NCBI GenBank assembly: GCA_002305715.1
Contig: DBQD01000021.1
Location: 1 to 31,276 of the forward strand
Length of the DNA stretch: 31,276 nucleotides
Direction of reading: 5' to 3'
Source: Proteiniphilum sp. UBA1403
GTDB lineage: Bacteria > Bacteroidota > Bacteroidia > Bacteroidales > Dysgonomonadaceae
A program made the position numbers and the translations under genes. The notes beneath the pieces are model-generated. The model did no database searches, was not told the origin of the DNA, and saw only the letters and a program-made list of their open reading frames with translations. Below are positions 24,074 to 31,276 of the stretch, piece by piece; positions within the stretch are counted from its first letter, which is position 1; each line of letters begins with the position of its first letter.

Positions 24074-24634
24074 TTAACGTACCGGTTTAATTTTGTAATC
24101 ACAGGCTACTTTACCCTTCTCCATGTTGGTAAGTTTGCCTTTGATCATTCTTTTGCGAAGGGGTGAGAGCCTGTCTATAAACATGATTCCGTCGAGATGA
24201 TCATATTCATGCTGTATCACCCTTGCCATATAACCCTCATAGGTCTCATCGTGCGGCTGTAGATCTTCATCAAGATAGGTAATACAGATCTTGTCTTCAC
24301 GGGGCACCTTCTCATGAATACCCGGTAAACTCAGGCATCCCTCTTCAACCAACAACTCTTCACCGCTACGATCGGTAATATGGGCATTGATAAACGCCTT
24401 TTTGAAATCTTTGAATTCAGGGTGTTCTGCACTCGCTAAAGGAGCAAGATCCACCACAAAAATACGATCCTCAAGTCCCACTTGTGGACCCGCAAGCCCT
24501 ACACCATCAGCAGCATACATTGTTTCATACATGTTGCTAATCAACTCCTTCAAATTGGGATAATTCCCCGGATCTATGTCACGTGTTACCTTTCGCAACA
24601 CCGGCTGACCATAAATATAAATTGGTAAAATCAT
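24074..24634 (-). CDS. def: Peptide deformylase
   Basis: This 186-residue metalloenzyme removes the formyl group from the N-terminal methionine of new proteins. The three motifs are intact: GVGLAGPQVG (44-53), EEGCLSLPG (97-105) with metal ligand Cys100, and QHEYDHLDG (141-149) with His142, catalytic Glu143 and His146. Length is normal. Its ATG overlaps the ruvX stop by 4 bases (translational coupling), making it the third gene of lptB-ruvX-def. Confidence 0.96.
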   Translation of the reverse strand: MILPIYIYGQPVLRKVTRDIDPGNYPNLKELISNMYETMYAADGVGLAGPQVGLEDRIFVVDLAPLASAEHPEFKDFKKAFINAHITDRSGEELLVEEGCLSLPGIHEKVPREDKICITYLDEDLQPHDETYEGYMARVIQHEYDHLDGIMFIDRLSPLRKRMIKGKLTNMEKGKVACDYKIKPVR

Positions 24635-25053
24635 AAATTCATTCGTTTGTTTTCCATATATCCCTGCAGGATAATGGTGGCACTGATTTCATCAACCAGT
24701 GCTTTATTTTGTCTATCTTTCTTTTTTAGTCCCCCCTCAATCATCGTTTGTTGTGCTAACTTCGATGAAAACCGTTCGTCGTAATACTCTACCGGAATAT
24801 GGGGATAGAGTTTTCTAAGCCTGTTGACAAAAGGTTCTATCCGTTTCATATTTTCAGAGGGTTCGTTATTCATTTGTTTAGGCAACCCAACAACTATGAC
24901 TGCCACCTCCTCCTTTTTGAGATATCCTTCTAGAAATTCAAAAAGCTTCGATGTTTCAACTGTTGTTAGACCGTTGGCAATGAGCTGCAAAGGGTCGCTG
25001 ACAGCAATCCCTGTACGTTTCTTCCCATAATCGATGGATAAGAGGCGAGCCAT
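24631..25053 (-). CDS. ruvX: Putative pre-16S rRNA nuclease / Holliday junction resolvase-like protein
   Basis: This 140-residue RNase H-fold protein (YqgF/RuvX) is implicated in maturation of the 16S rRNA 5' end. SIDYGKKRTGIAVSD near the N-terminus holds the first catalytic Asp, VVGLPKQMN is the central strand motif, and YDERFSSKLAQ with ALVDEISATIILQGY carries the later acidic residues. I chose the ATG at 25053 (MARLLSIDYG) because the family starts there; an in-frame ATG at 25098 would overlap lptB by 41 bases. It starts 4 bases after the lptB stop and overlaps def by 4. Confidence 0.92.
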   Translation of the reverse strand: MARLLSIDYGKKRTGIAVSDPLQLIANGLTTVETSKLFEFLEGYLKKEEVAVIVVGLPKQMNNEPSENMKRIEPFVNRLRKLYPHIPVEYYDERFSSKLAQQTMIEGGLKKKDRQNKALVDEISATIILQGYMENKRMNL

Positions 25054-25057
25054 AAAA

Positions 25058-25843
25058 TCAAGATATGTCGAAACTACGACGACGCAGTTCAAAGTCACGA
25101 CCTAGGTACTTTTCACGTACCACAGGATTTTCGGCAAGTTCTTCAGCTGTACCTTGAAACAGCACCTTACCCTCAAACAGAAGGTAGGCACGGTCGGTAA
25201 TACTTAACGTTTCATCCACATTGTGATCAGTAATGAGAATTCCGATATTTCTGTATTTCAGTTTAGCCACAATCGACTGAATATCCTGTACTGCAATGGG
25301 GTCGATACCCGCAAAGGGTTCATCAAGCATGATAAATTTTGGGTCCAATGCGAGACAACGTGCAATCTCTGCACGACGGCGCTCACCACCCGACAGACGG
25401 TCTCCAAGATTCTTACGCACCTTATGCAGACCAAACTCCTCAATCAGTGTTTCCAGCTTATCCTTTTGATCTTTTGAGGACATACCAGTAAACTCCAACA
25501 CTGATTTGATGTTATCCTCTACCGTCATTTTTCGGAAGATAGAAGCTTCCTGAGCAAGATAACCAATACCATTCTGGGCACGTTTGTACACTGGATAATC
25601 GGTAATATTTTTATCACCAAGCATGATATTTCCTTCGTTGGGAACAATCAGTCCTACCGTCATATAAAATGTAGTCGTCTTGCCGGCACCGTTAGGACCA
25701 AGCAACCCAACAATCTCTCCCTGCTTCACGTTGATGGAAACATGATTGACCACAGTCCGCTTACCATATCGTTTCACCAGATTATCCGTTCGTAGCATCA
25801 GCGTGTGGGCCTGTTGTAGCGTTTCATCCATTCGTTCATCCAT
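25058..25843 (-). CDS. lptB: LPS export ABC transporter ATPase LptB
   Basis: This 261-residue ATPase drives extraction of lipopolysaccharide from the inner membrane with LptFG. GPNGAGKTT (49-57) is Walker A, Gln98 the Q-loop, LSGGERRRAE (150-159) the ABC signature, IMLDEPFAGID (171-181) Walker B with Glu175, and His207 the switch histidine. The C-terminal extension after about residue 240 (FELRRRSFDIS) is typical of LptB in this phylum. Start choice is uncertain: the first ATG at 25843 lies 18 bases after a good -7 element, but Met16 (25798, MLRTDNLVKRYG) matches the usual family start. First gene of lptB-ruvX-def. Confidence 0.93.
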   Translation of the reverse strand: MDERMDETLQQAHTLMLRTDNLVKRYGKRTVVNHVSINVKQGEIVGLLGPNGAGKTTTFYMTVGLIVPNEGNIMLGDKNITDYPVYKRAQNGIGYLAQEASIFRKMTVEDNIKSVLEFTGMSSKDQKDKLETLIEEFGLHKVRKNLGDRLSGGERRRAEIARCLALDPKFIMLDEPFAGIDPIAVQDIQSIVAKLKYRNIGILITDHNVDETLSITDRAYLLFEGKVLFQGTAEELAENPVVREKYLGRDFELRRRSFDIS

Positions 25844-25860
25844 CTGTTCCGAAATTTTGA

Positions 25861-25868
25861 CAAAGATA
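25861..25868 (-). promoter_or_regulatory. Candidate -7 element of lptB-ruvX-def
   Basis: Minus-strand TATCTTTG is a full match to TAnnTTTG, in the 41-base gap after folB. A start near 25856 would leave about 12 bases before the first lptB ATG. No -33 TTTG at normal spacing. Confidence 0.5.
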
Positions 25869-25884
25869 CGAAAAAAATGAGAGT

Positions 25885-26244
25885 TTAACGCTTCGCCGTG
25901 AGCACAATCGATGCTTTTTCCATATCGCCGTTCACCGGTGGGTTCATTTTCGACACACTTACTCGCAGGGAGGATATTTGCGGAAACTCGGTCATAATAC
26001 GGTCCAAAATGCGACCTGCCAAATGCTCCAACAGCTTGGAAGGTTGATGCATCTCACTCTTCACCAGATCAAATACGTTGGCATAATTAATGGTATCCTT
26101 CACCTCGTCGCTCCTGCAGGCAGCCGTCAAATCGGCCTCTAATATCATGTTCACCACAAACATATTTCCAATTTCACGCTCTTGAGGTAAAACACCATGG
26201 TACCCATAAAACCGCATATTGGTGAGTTCAATTGTTGTATTCAT
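25885..26244 (-). CDS. folB: Dihydroneopterin aldolase
   Basis: This 119-residue enzyme converts 7,8-dihydroneopterin to 6-hydroxymethyl-dihydropterin in folate synthesis. MRFYGYHGVLPQEREIGNMFVVN (about 10-32, region) holds the conserved Tyr and Glu of the FolB/T-fold family; TINYANVFDLV and LLEHLAGRILDRI carry the other substrate-binding residues, with the active-site Lys at KMNPPVNG (about 100). Normal length. Its stop is 41 bases before the lptB start on the same strand, but lptB seems to have its own promoter. Confidence 0.94.
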   Translation of the reverse strand: MNTTIELTNMRFYGYHGVLPQEREIGNMFVVNMILEADLTAACRSDEVKDTINYANVFDLVKSEMHQPSKLLEHLAGRILDRIMTEFPQISSLRVSVSKMNPPVNGDMEKASIVLTAKR

Positions 26245-26285
26245 GTAACTTTCATTTCTAACGCTTGTTCAAAAAACAGCTGATT

Positions 26286-26293
26286 CAAATATA
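26286..26293 (-). promoter_or_regulatory. Candidate -7 element of folB
   Basis: Minus-strand TATATTTG matches TAnnTTTG, 41 bases before the folB ATG. It faces away from the pepP element at 26307-26314 in a 97-base divergent region. Confidence 0.45.
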
Positions 26294-26306
26294 AGAACAA
26301 ATTTAT

Positions 26307-26314
26307 TACATTTG
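26307..26314 (+). promoter_or_regulatory. Candidate -7 element of the Xaa-Pro aminopeptidase gene
   Basis: TACATTTG matches TAnnTTTG, 27 bases before the ATG at 26342. No -33 TTTG at normal spacing. Confidence 0.5.
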
Positions 26315-26341
26315 TTGTTTTATTGGCTAAATTAACGAGTA

Positions 26342-28132
26342 ATGAAAACAAAAGTAATCCCCGAAAGGCTGTCGGCCTTGAGACAATTCATGGAGGAGAA
26401 TAAACTGGATGCATTCATCATTCCCAGTACCGATGCCCATGTAAGTGAATATCCCCCCAAACATTGGGAATCCAGAAAATGGATCAGTGGCTTCACCGGC
26501 TCGGCCGGTACAGCCGTCGTTACAAAAAAGCTGGCAGGTGTATGGACCGACTCACGTTATTTCCTTCAGGCTGCTGTTGAGTTATATGATACGGGATTCG
26601 ACCTCTATAAAATGGGTCAGCCCGATACACCCGACATGACAGATTGGATTGTTGAACAAGTTGGCAGTGAGGGTACCGTGGGTATCGACGGACTTGTTTA
26701 TGCTGCTTCCGATGCCATTGCCCTACAAAACAAACTACAATCGAAAGCAATTCGACTGGAAACTTCCTTAGACCCCTTTTCGGTAATTTACACCAACCGC
26801 CCGGAAATTCCCAATAACAAAGCGTTCCTTCTCCCTGATGAGATCACGGGTGAATCGGTAAAAAGCAAAATTAATCGTATCAACTGTGAACTGAAGAAGG
26901 TGGATGCCAACGGCATCATTATAGTCACCCTCGATGCTGTTGCGTGGACCTTCAACCTCAGGGGCAACGATGTGGACTTTAACCCGGTGGCAGTAGCGTA
27001 CGGTTATGTCTCGGAGAATGAAGCCATCCTTTTTATCAACAGAGAAAAACTGACCGAAGAGGATGCAAATGCTCTCTCTATGCAGGGTGTCACCCTCAGG
27101 AACTATCAAGATATTTTCAACTTTGTTGCCAACCTACCCGAAAGTAGCAGCGTCTGTATTACCGGAAGCAAGATCAACTACAAATTGCATCAAACGATTC
27201 CTGCCTCTTGCCGTGTAGTGGATATTTCCTCACCTATCGACTTGATGAAGAGCGTAAAGAATGAGACCGAGCTGAATGGATTCCGTAACGCTATGATTAA
27301 AGATGGAGTAGCACTGGTCAAGTTTTTCATGTGGCTTGAAAAGACAGTTCCTACTGAAGAAGTAACCGAAGTGTTGGTCGCTGAGAAACTGCTCGAATTC
27401 CGTTCCCAACAAGACCTGTTTGTGGGCGAAAGCTTCAGCACTATTGCTGGATATGGAAGCAATGGGGCAGTGATTCACTACCATGCCATGCCGGATACGT
27501 GTCTGCAAGTAAAACCGGAGGGGTTGCTGCTGATCGACTCTGGCGGTCAGTACAAAGATGGCACAACCGATATTACCCGCACAGTAGCTGTCGGTGAACT
27601 CACCAAACAGATGAAGGTGGATTACACCCTCGTACTAAAAGGACACATTGCCATTGCAACGGCCATCTTCCCGGAAGGCACACGCGGTTCGCAGCTCGAC
27701 ATACTGGCTCGTAAGGCGTTGTGGGAAAATGGGTTGACCTATTGGCACGGCACTGGGCATGGCATCGGTCACTTCCTCAACGTACACGAAGGTCCACAAA
27801 ATATTCGTCTGGAAGAGAACCCCACCAAACTCCAACCGGGCATGGTTACCTCCAACGAACCGGGACTCTATCGCGCCAACCAGTACGGTATCCGTATTGA
27901 AAACCTCATTGTGACACAAAAATATCAAGATACTGAAGAGTTTGGTTCGTTTTACAACTTCGAGACCATTACCCTTTGCCCCATCGATACAACTCCCATC
28001 AAGAAGAAACTGCTGACCAAGAGTGAGAAAAAATGGTTGAACCATTACAATAAAATGGTATATCGTAAGCTGAAAGAGCATCTGAACGAAGAAGAAAAAA
28101 CATGGTTAAAAAATAAAACGAAACCCATTTAG
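26342..28132 (+). CDS. Xaa-Pro aminopeptidase (M24B, three-domain type)
   Basis: This 596-residue metallopeptidase removes N-terminal residues in front of proline. Two creatinase-like N-terminal domains (about 5-150 and 160-305) precede the pita-bread catalytic domain (about 310-535) and a C-terminal helical extension, the layout of eukaryote-type APP1 and its bacterial relatives. All five metal ligands can be placed: Asp399 and Asp410 (IDSGGQYKDGTTDITRT), His473 (GTGHGIGHF), Glu506 (SNEPGLY) and Glu520 (GIRIENLIV), with spacings equal to those I know for human APP1 (11, 63, 33 and 14). No signal peptide, so it is cytoplasmic. A gamma carbonic anhydrase-like gene follows after 47 bases on the same strand. 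Confidence 0.95.
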   Translation: MKTKVIPERLSALRQFMEENKLDAFIIPSTDAHVSEYPPKHWESRKWISGFTGSAGTAVVTKKLAGVWTDSRYFLQAAVELYDTGFDLYKMGQPDTPDMTDWIVEQVGSEGTVGIDGLVYAASDAIALQNKLQSKAIRLETSLDPFSVIYTNRPEIPNNKAFLLPDEITGESVKSKINRINCELKKVDANGIIIVTLDAVAWTFNLRGNDVDFNPVAVAYGYVSENEAILFINREKLTEEDANALSMQGVTLRNYQDIFNFVANLPESSSVCITGSKINYKLHQTIPASCRVVDISSPIDLMKSVKNETELNGFRNAMIKDGVALVKFFMWLEKTVPTEEVTEVLVAEKLLEFRSQQDLFVGESFSTIAGYGSNGAVIHYHAMPDTCLQVKPEGLLLIDSGGQYKDGTTDITRTVAVGELTKQMKVDYTLVLKGHIAIATAIFPEGTRGSQLDILARKALWENGLTYWHGTGHGIGHFLNVHEGPQNIRLEENPTKLQPGMVTSNEPGLYRANQYGIRIENLIVTQKYQDTEEFGSFYNFETITLCPIDTTPIKKKLLTKSEKKWLNHYNKMVYRKLKEHLNEEEKTWLKNKTKPI

Positions 28133-28179
28133 CAGAATCGAAATCTGCAAATGATAAATTTAAAAAATTAGATTAGTAC

Positions 28180-28713
28180 ATGGCTCTAATTAAATCTGTA
28201 CGCGGCTTCACTCCCGAAATTGGTGAAAACACCTTTCTGGCAGAAAATGCCACCATCATCGGTGATGTAGTGATTGGTCGCGATTGCAGCATCTGGTACA
28301 ACGCCGTTTTGCGTGGCGACGTGAATTCAATTCGCATTGGCGATCGGGTGAATGTGCAGGATGGCACAGTTATTCATACATTATATCAGAAGTCGGTCTC
28401 TATCATTGGCAACGATGTCTCCATTGGTCATAATGTGGTTATTCATGGTGCAAAAATTGAGGATTGTGCACTCATTGGCATGGGTGCCATCGTACTTGAT
28501 CATGCTGTAGTGGGCGAAGGAGCAATTGTGGCTGCCGGATCCGTTGTTTTGAGCGGGACGCAAGTCGAGCCAGGTAGCATTTATGCCGGTGTTCCCGCGA
28601 AATTCGTCAAGAATGTCGACCCGGAACAATCCAAGGAGATGAACCAGAAAATTGCCAGCAACTACTTAATGTATGCCGGCTGGTTTAAGGAAGAGGACGA
28701 CTCATCAAAATAA
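28180..28713 (+). CDS. Gamma carbonic anhydrase-like hexapeptide-repeat protein
   Basis: This 177-residue protein is a left-handed beta-helix of hexapeptide repeats (runs such as IIGDVVIGRDCSIW and SIIGNDVSIGHNVVIHG), with a C-terminal helix. The three zinc-ligand histidines of the gamma carbonic anhydrase group can be placed at His66, His84 and His89, and Arg45, Asp47 and Gln60 of the family are also visible (LRGDVNSIRIG, NVQDGT). The family (YrdA/CaiE/PaaY-like) contains both active carbonic anhydrases and proteins with acyl-CoA thioesterase or unknown activity, so function is not fixed. Probably co-transcribed with the peptidase gene upstream. Confidence 0.88.
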   Translation: MALIKSVRGFTPEIGENTFLAENATIIGDVVIGRDCSIWYNAVLRGDVNSIRIGDRVNVQDGTVIHTLYQKSVSIIGNDVSIGHNVVIHGAKIEDCALIGMGAIVLDHAVVGEGAIVAAGSVVLSGTQVEPGSIYAGVPAKFVKNVDPEQSKEMNQKIASNYLMYAGWFKEEDDSSK

Positions 28714-28750
28714 GTTACAAAGGGAAAAAACCGAGGAGGTCAAAAAAAAA

Positions 28751-28778
28751 GCCGTCTCATTTTTTACGATGAGACGGC
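28751..28778. terminator. Bidirectional terminator between gamma-CA and PEGA genes
   Basis: GCCGTCTCAT and ATGAGACGGC pair perfectly (10 bp) around an 8-base loop. Nine A precede it, giving a strong U-tract for minus-strand transcripts of the lipoprotein gene, and ATCTTTCATTT follows for plus-strand transcripts. The stem resembles the one at 20335-20369. Confidence 0.85.
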
Positions 28779-28813
28779 ATCTTTCATTTAATTCACGAAG
28801 AATAAATCTTCTT

Positions 28814-29254
28814 TTAATCTTTCAACACACCGGAAATATACTTATTCCCATCTGCATCGGTCATCACAGCCGGTTGATCAGCTTTGGTCAAAGATGCTGT
28901 ACGCAAGGGTTTCAGTTCATAGGTATGAACCGGGTTGTATTTCATTGTCCAAAGAAAAGGGAACAGAAAGAAAATTCCCCCGATAATGGCTCCAACATCA
29001 GCACTTTCATCTCTTGACAAAAAAGTGTACAGTGTTTCATAACCCTCTTTTTCCAACCGAATCTCGGTCGTACTTCCTACAATTCTTGTGTCAGAATGGG
29101 AATATGGAGTCACCCCTTTGTACTCACCATTCATGTACACTTTGGCACCACTTGGATCGGATTGAATTAACGTGCTACTTGAACAACTGGCAAATAATAC
29201 GACTGCGGCTAACAACAATGCTGCAGATTTCATGAAAAAAGAATTTTTTGGCAT
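28814..29254 (-). CDS. PEGA-domain lipoprotein
   Basis: This protein has a lipoprotein signal: a hydrophobic stretch AALLLAAVVLFASC whose last cysteine is the lipidation site. A PEGA-like domain follows (IQSDPSGAKVYMNGEYKG, TPYSHSDTRIVGSTTEIRLEKEGY), typical of surface or periplasmic carbohydrate-associated proteins. A second hydrophobic segment (ADVGAIIGGIFFLFPFLW) makes it partly membrane-embedded or gives it a hydrophobic hairpin. I chose the ATG at 29254 (146 residues); 29233 is an equally good start, while the first ATG of the open frame at 29296 lies upstream of the predicted transcription start. Resembles small PEGA lipoproteins seen in Bacteroidales; role unknown. Monocistronic, with terminator downstream. 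Confidence 0.8.
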   Translation of the reverse strand: MPKNSFFMKSAALLLAAVVLFASCSSSTLIQSDPSGAKVYMNGEYKGVTPYSHSDTRIVGSTTEIRLEKEGYETLYTFLSRDESADVGAIIGGIFFLFPFLWTMKYNPVHTYELKPLRTASLTKADQPAVMTDADGNKYISGVLKD

Positions 29255-29283
29255 AATGTGTTCGATTTTGAATATGTGTTTTG

Positions 29284-29291
29284 CAAAGATA
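29284..29291 (-). promoter_or_regulatory. Candidate -7 element of the PEGA lipoprotein gene
   Basis: Minus-strand TATCTTTG is a full TAnnTTTG match. A start near 29279 excludes the long-form ATG at 29296 and supports a start at 29254 or 29233. Confidence 0.55.
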
Positions 29292-29353
29292 GACATTTTC
29301 GAGTTACTCTCTCATTTTCAATTTTTTTTTTTGAATATTTGTCAGAATAAGAA

Positions 29354-30622
29354 TCATCTTTCGTGAGCTGTACCCTTGCGCTCAGCAGGAACCATTTTAT
29401 AAAGCTGATCGTTAGGGCGGACCTTTTCGTTTATTTGAATGGAAAAACGATCTCCTTTCACTGCCTCATCCACAGTCTCCAGATTCACACGTATGTCGTC
29501 GGCAGTGATAAAAATTGCACCGGTGGTTGGACCGGTGATCAACAGTTCGTCACCCTGTCTGACCGATTGTGTCTCAACCAGAAACTCCGTCACGCCCAGT
29601 TTTCCGAAGTGCTTGATGGCTTTACCCACATACACCTTCCGTTTTGTAGCACCCGACCCATAGCGATGTGTCCATTCGCCCAAGCGTTGTCCCAGATAAT
29701 AGCCATCCCAGAAACCACGGTTAAATACCGTAGCCAGTTGTTCATTCCAACCATCTATCTTCTCCTGGGTAAAAGTATCGTTGCAATACGCCTCGATAGC
29801 CTCTCTGTAACAGGTGGTTACAATACGAACATATTCTGGTCCTCGCGCACGTCCCTCAATCTTGAACACCCGCACGCCAGCGTCCATCATCTTATTCATA
29901 AAATGAATGGTCTTCAAGTCTTTGGGTGACATGATATATTCATTGTCTATATCCAACTCAATGTCGCTCGTATTGTCTTTCACGGTATACCCGCGTCGGC
30001 ATATTTGATTACACTCACCCCTATTAGCAGAGAGATTTTTCTCATGCAAGCTGAGGTAGCATTTACCAGATACAGCCATACATAGCGCACCGTGGGCAAA
30101 CATTTCAATCTGGATCAATTTACCACTGGGACCTTTAATCTGTTGTTCCACGATATCTTTGTGAATGGCTGCCACCTGATCGAGGTTCAACTCCCGAGCA
30201 AGCACCACCACATCGGCATATTGGGCGTAAAAACGAAGCGATTCAGTGTTTGTAATATTCAGTTGTGTGGAGAGATGAACCTCTACACCTATGCTTCTGG
30301 CATACATCAACACCGCCACATCGGCAGCAATGACAGCTGTAAGGTTTGCCTCTTTCGCCGCATCAACAATTCGGCGCATTAACGTCATGTCGTTGTTGTA
30401 AATAATCGTATTTACCGTAAGATAACTTTTCAGGTTGTTCTCCCGACATATATGTGCAATTTGGTGCAGGTCCTCTATTGTGAAGTTGTTGGAGGACTTG
30501 GAACGCATATTCAACCCTTCGATACCGAAGTAGATGGAATCAGCTCCTCCTTGTATGGCTGCCATCAACGATTCATACGAACCGGCAGGTGCCATTATTT
30601 CATAATCTTGTCTCGATTTCAT
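29354..30622 (-). CDS. U32-family protein, probable tRNA uridine hydroxylation factor
   Basis: This 422-residue protein belongs to the U32 family once called collagenase-like peptidases. MAPAGSYESLMAAIQGGADSIYFG (about 10-33, region) is the N-terminal signature, and the four cysteines 181, 188, 204 and 208 (GALCMAVSGKC and GECNQICRRGY) are the likely iron-sulfur ligands. Members TrhP (YegQ) and RlhA act in prephenate-dependent hydroxylation of tRNA U34 or 23S rRNA; TrhP-like length and layout make tRNA ho5U synthesis the best guess. I chose the ATG at 30622 because the upstream in-frame ATG at 30655 lies before the predicted transcription start. The C-terminal beta-barrel part (about 330-415) is present. 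Confidence 0.87.
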   Translation of the reverse strand: MKSRQDYEIMAPAGSYESLMAAIQGGADSIYFGIEGLNMRSKSSNNFTIEDLHQIAHICRENNLKSYLTVNTIIYNNDMTLMRRIVDAAKEANLTAVIAADVAVLMYARSIGVEVHLSTQLNITNTESLRFYAQYADVVVLARELNLDQVAAIHKDIVEQQIKGPSGKLIQIEMFAHGALCMAVSGKCYLSLHEKNLSANRGECNQICRRGYTVKDNTSDIELDIDNEYIMSPKDLKTIHFMNKMMDAGVRVFKIEGRARGPEYVRIVTTCYREAIEAYCNDTFTQEKIDGWNEQLATVFNRGFWDGYYLGQRLGEWTHRYGSGATKRKVYVGKAIKHFGKLGVTEFLVETQSVRQGDELLITGPTTGAIFITADDIRVNLETVDEAVKGDRFSIQINEKVRPNDQLYKMVPAERKGTAHER

Positions 30623-30644
30623 GCTAAAGCTATGATTTTGGGTG

Positions 30645-30652
30645 CAAAAGTA
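30645..30652 (-). promoter_or_regulatory. Candidate -7 element of the U32 gene
   Basis: Minus-strand TACTTTTG matches TAnnTTTG, 22 bases before the chosen ATG at 30622. No -33 TTTG at normal spacing. Confidence 0.5.
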
Positions 30653-30753
30653 CAAAAATTAAAGCAATTGTCACAGAAAGGATAAAAAGAGATAAAGGGA
30701 TAGCTTCGCATTCCTTGCAAATTGCAAAGCAACTAGTGTGGTTGCAAAAAAAA

Positions 30754-30772
30754 GGTAACCAAATTGGTTACC
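30754..30772 (-). terminator. Probable terminator of the thioredoxin transcript
   Basis: GGTAACCA and TGGTTACC pair over 8 bases around a 3-base loop. Eight A precede the stem on the plus strand, giving a U-tract for minus-strand RNA. It lies about 325 bases past the thioredoxin stop, so the transcript would have a long 3' part. Confidence 0.65.
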
Positions 30773-30985
30773 CCTTTCACACGAAAAAAGTTATTCAAGT
30801 TTTGCATGTTACACATACAGCCCCAATAGTAGAAATTTACGTTACATACATTACTCTGTTATGCATGTTCATAAATTGGGGTAGACACAGCTAAAGATGA
30901 GTTCTATCCATTTTTTGTGGAGACACATTGACCTCGAGAAAGGTAAATTTAATTATTTCGTCTCAAATAGAAGGCCTAAGAACTG

Positions 30986-31066
30986 TTACTCCTCCGCAGC
31001 CGGTTGTTTAATAAAATCTTCTGCATCGGTAAACGTAGCAGCTATATCCTCCTGTATGATTGACAT
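30986..31066 (-). CDS. Possible 26-codon small protein after thioredoxin
   Basis: ATG at 31066 opens a 26-codon frame encoding an acidic peptide, MSIIQEDIAATFTDAEDF..., ending QPAAEE before TAA. Composition is protein-like (seven acidic residues, one basic, no cysteine). GGAGAG lies 2-7 bases upstream, too close for a good ribosome-binding site. It is in the same reading frame as the thioredoxin gene, 30 bases past its stop, and inside the same predicted transcript. It may be a small protein or a leftover of a longer C-terminus. I recognise no family. Confidence 0.35.
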   Translation of the reverse strand: MSIIQEDIAATFTDAEDFIKQPAAEE

Positions 31067-31096
31067 ATCTCTCCATCGGCTACCAATATAACTTCT

Positions 31097-31276
31097 TTAC
31101 GACTTCTTCAAAAGAAGCTCTTCAATTGCCTGCTTAAAGGCATCTTTCGGCATAGCACCCTGCGCCATTTGCGGTGCGTCATCCATAGGCACAAAAAGTA
31201 ACGATGGGATACTGCGTATACCAAATTCGGCGGCCAACTGTTGCTCAGCCTCGGTATCTATCTTGTAAATATAAAT
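31097..31276 (-). CDS. Thioredoxin-family protein, C-terminal fragment
   Basis: The frame is open to the right edge of the window and ends with TAA at 31097-31099, giving the last 59 residues. YKIDTEAEQQLAAEFGIRSIPSLLF contains the thioredoxin strand with the cis-proline motif (SIPS), followed by a beta-hairpin with PMDDAPQMAQGAM in place of the usual F.DG..V...G, and the final amphipathic helix ending LLLKKS. The CxxC active site and any signal peptide are outside the window, so it is unclear whether it is the cytoplasmic TrxA or a periplasmic thioredoxin. Confidence 0.85.
   Translation of the reverse strand: MYIYKIDTEAEQQLAAEFGIRSIPSLLFVPMDDAPQMAQGAMPKDAFKQAIEELLLKKS

Larger units (their letters stand above)
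30656..31096. other. 441-base gap between the U32 and thioredoxin genes
   Basis: This stretch has the U32 promoter at its left end, a minus-strand terminator at 30754-30772, and a possible 26-codon minus-strand ORF at 30986-31066. Between them, CCCCAAT (30821-30827) and ATTGGGG (30875-30881) form a 7-base inverted repeat enclosing 47 bases with repeated GCATGTT and GTTACA words; a small structured RNA cannot be excluded but nothing known is recognised. Confidence 0.5.

Noticed and set aside
30623..30655. Upstream ATG of the U32 gene
   Set aside because: It lies upstream of the predicted transcription start and adds residues outside the family signature.
1..31276. CRISPR array, tRNA genes, insertion sequences, prophage or toxin-antitoxin pairs
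   Set aside because: I looked for regularly spaced repeats, cloverleaf-like segments, transposase motifs and small paired ORFs and found none.

Overview
This window looks like chromosomal DNA of a Bacteroidota (Bacteroidales-like) bacterium. The pointers are a secreted protease ending in a type IX secretion (T9SS) sorting domain, repeated -7 promoter elements of the form TAnnTTTG with one good TTTG-N19-TATCTTTG promoter, almost no strong Shine-Dalgarno sequences, an N-succinylornithine-type transcarbamylase, and the parA-parB-DUF5683-mltD gene order. Everything is low to moderate in GC and compact; I see no tRNA, rRNA, CRISPR array, IS element, prophage or integration site. The content is mostly housekeeping, and I found no clearly foreign island.

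Layout. 1-201 is the 3' end of prfB. 287-2557 is a T9SS-exported trypsin-like protease, convergent with a minus-strand chromosome-partition operon (parA 6694, parB, DUF5683, mltD ending at 2560). 6873-8204 (minus) is an unusual KamA-family radical SAM aminomutase with a long, potentially structured leader. 8629-16963 (plus) is a complete eight-gene arginine operon: GNAT acyltransferase, argG, argC, argD, argF', argB, argE, argH. Pro90 of the transcarbamylase suggests that the pathway runs through N-succinyl rather than N-acetyl intermediates. No argR is present in the cluster, and the leader of the operon holds a 21-codon ORF with tandem Arg codons that could be an attenuation peptide.

17085-20303 (plus) is pta, a divergent 3-hydroxyacyl-CoA dehydrogenase-like gene, and ackA, the acetate/ATP-forming module with an odd middle gene. 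20398-21550 (minus) is the ribosomal protein operon rpsF-rpsR-rplI. 21741-23997 (plus) is zwf-pgl, the oxidative pentose phosphate entry, transcribed divergently from rpsF. 24074-25843 (minus) is lptB-ruvX-def, followed by folB (minus, 25885-26244). 26342-28713 (plus) is a Xaa-Pro aminopeptidase and a gamma carbonic anhydrase-like protein. 28814-30622 (minus) holds a PEGA lipoprotein and a U32-family protein. The right edge (31097-31276, minus) is the C-terminus of a thioredoxin, followed by a 440-base stretch with a possible 26-codon ORF and a terminator.

The best leads are the arginine operon (substrate class, first-step enzyme, leader peptide), the KamA-like enzyme whose lysine-binding aspartates appear replaced by Arg and Ser, and the dehydrogenase-like protein between pta and ackA that appears to lack the family's catalytic His and Asn. 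Family comparisons were made by eye from memory and not by database search.
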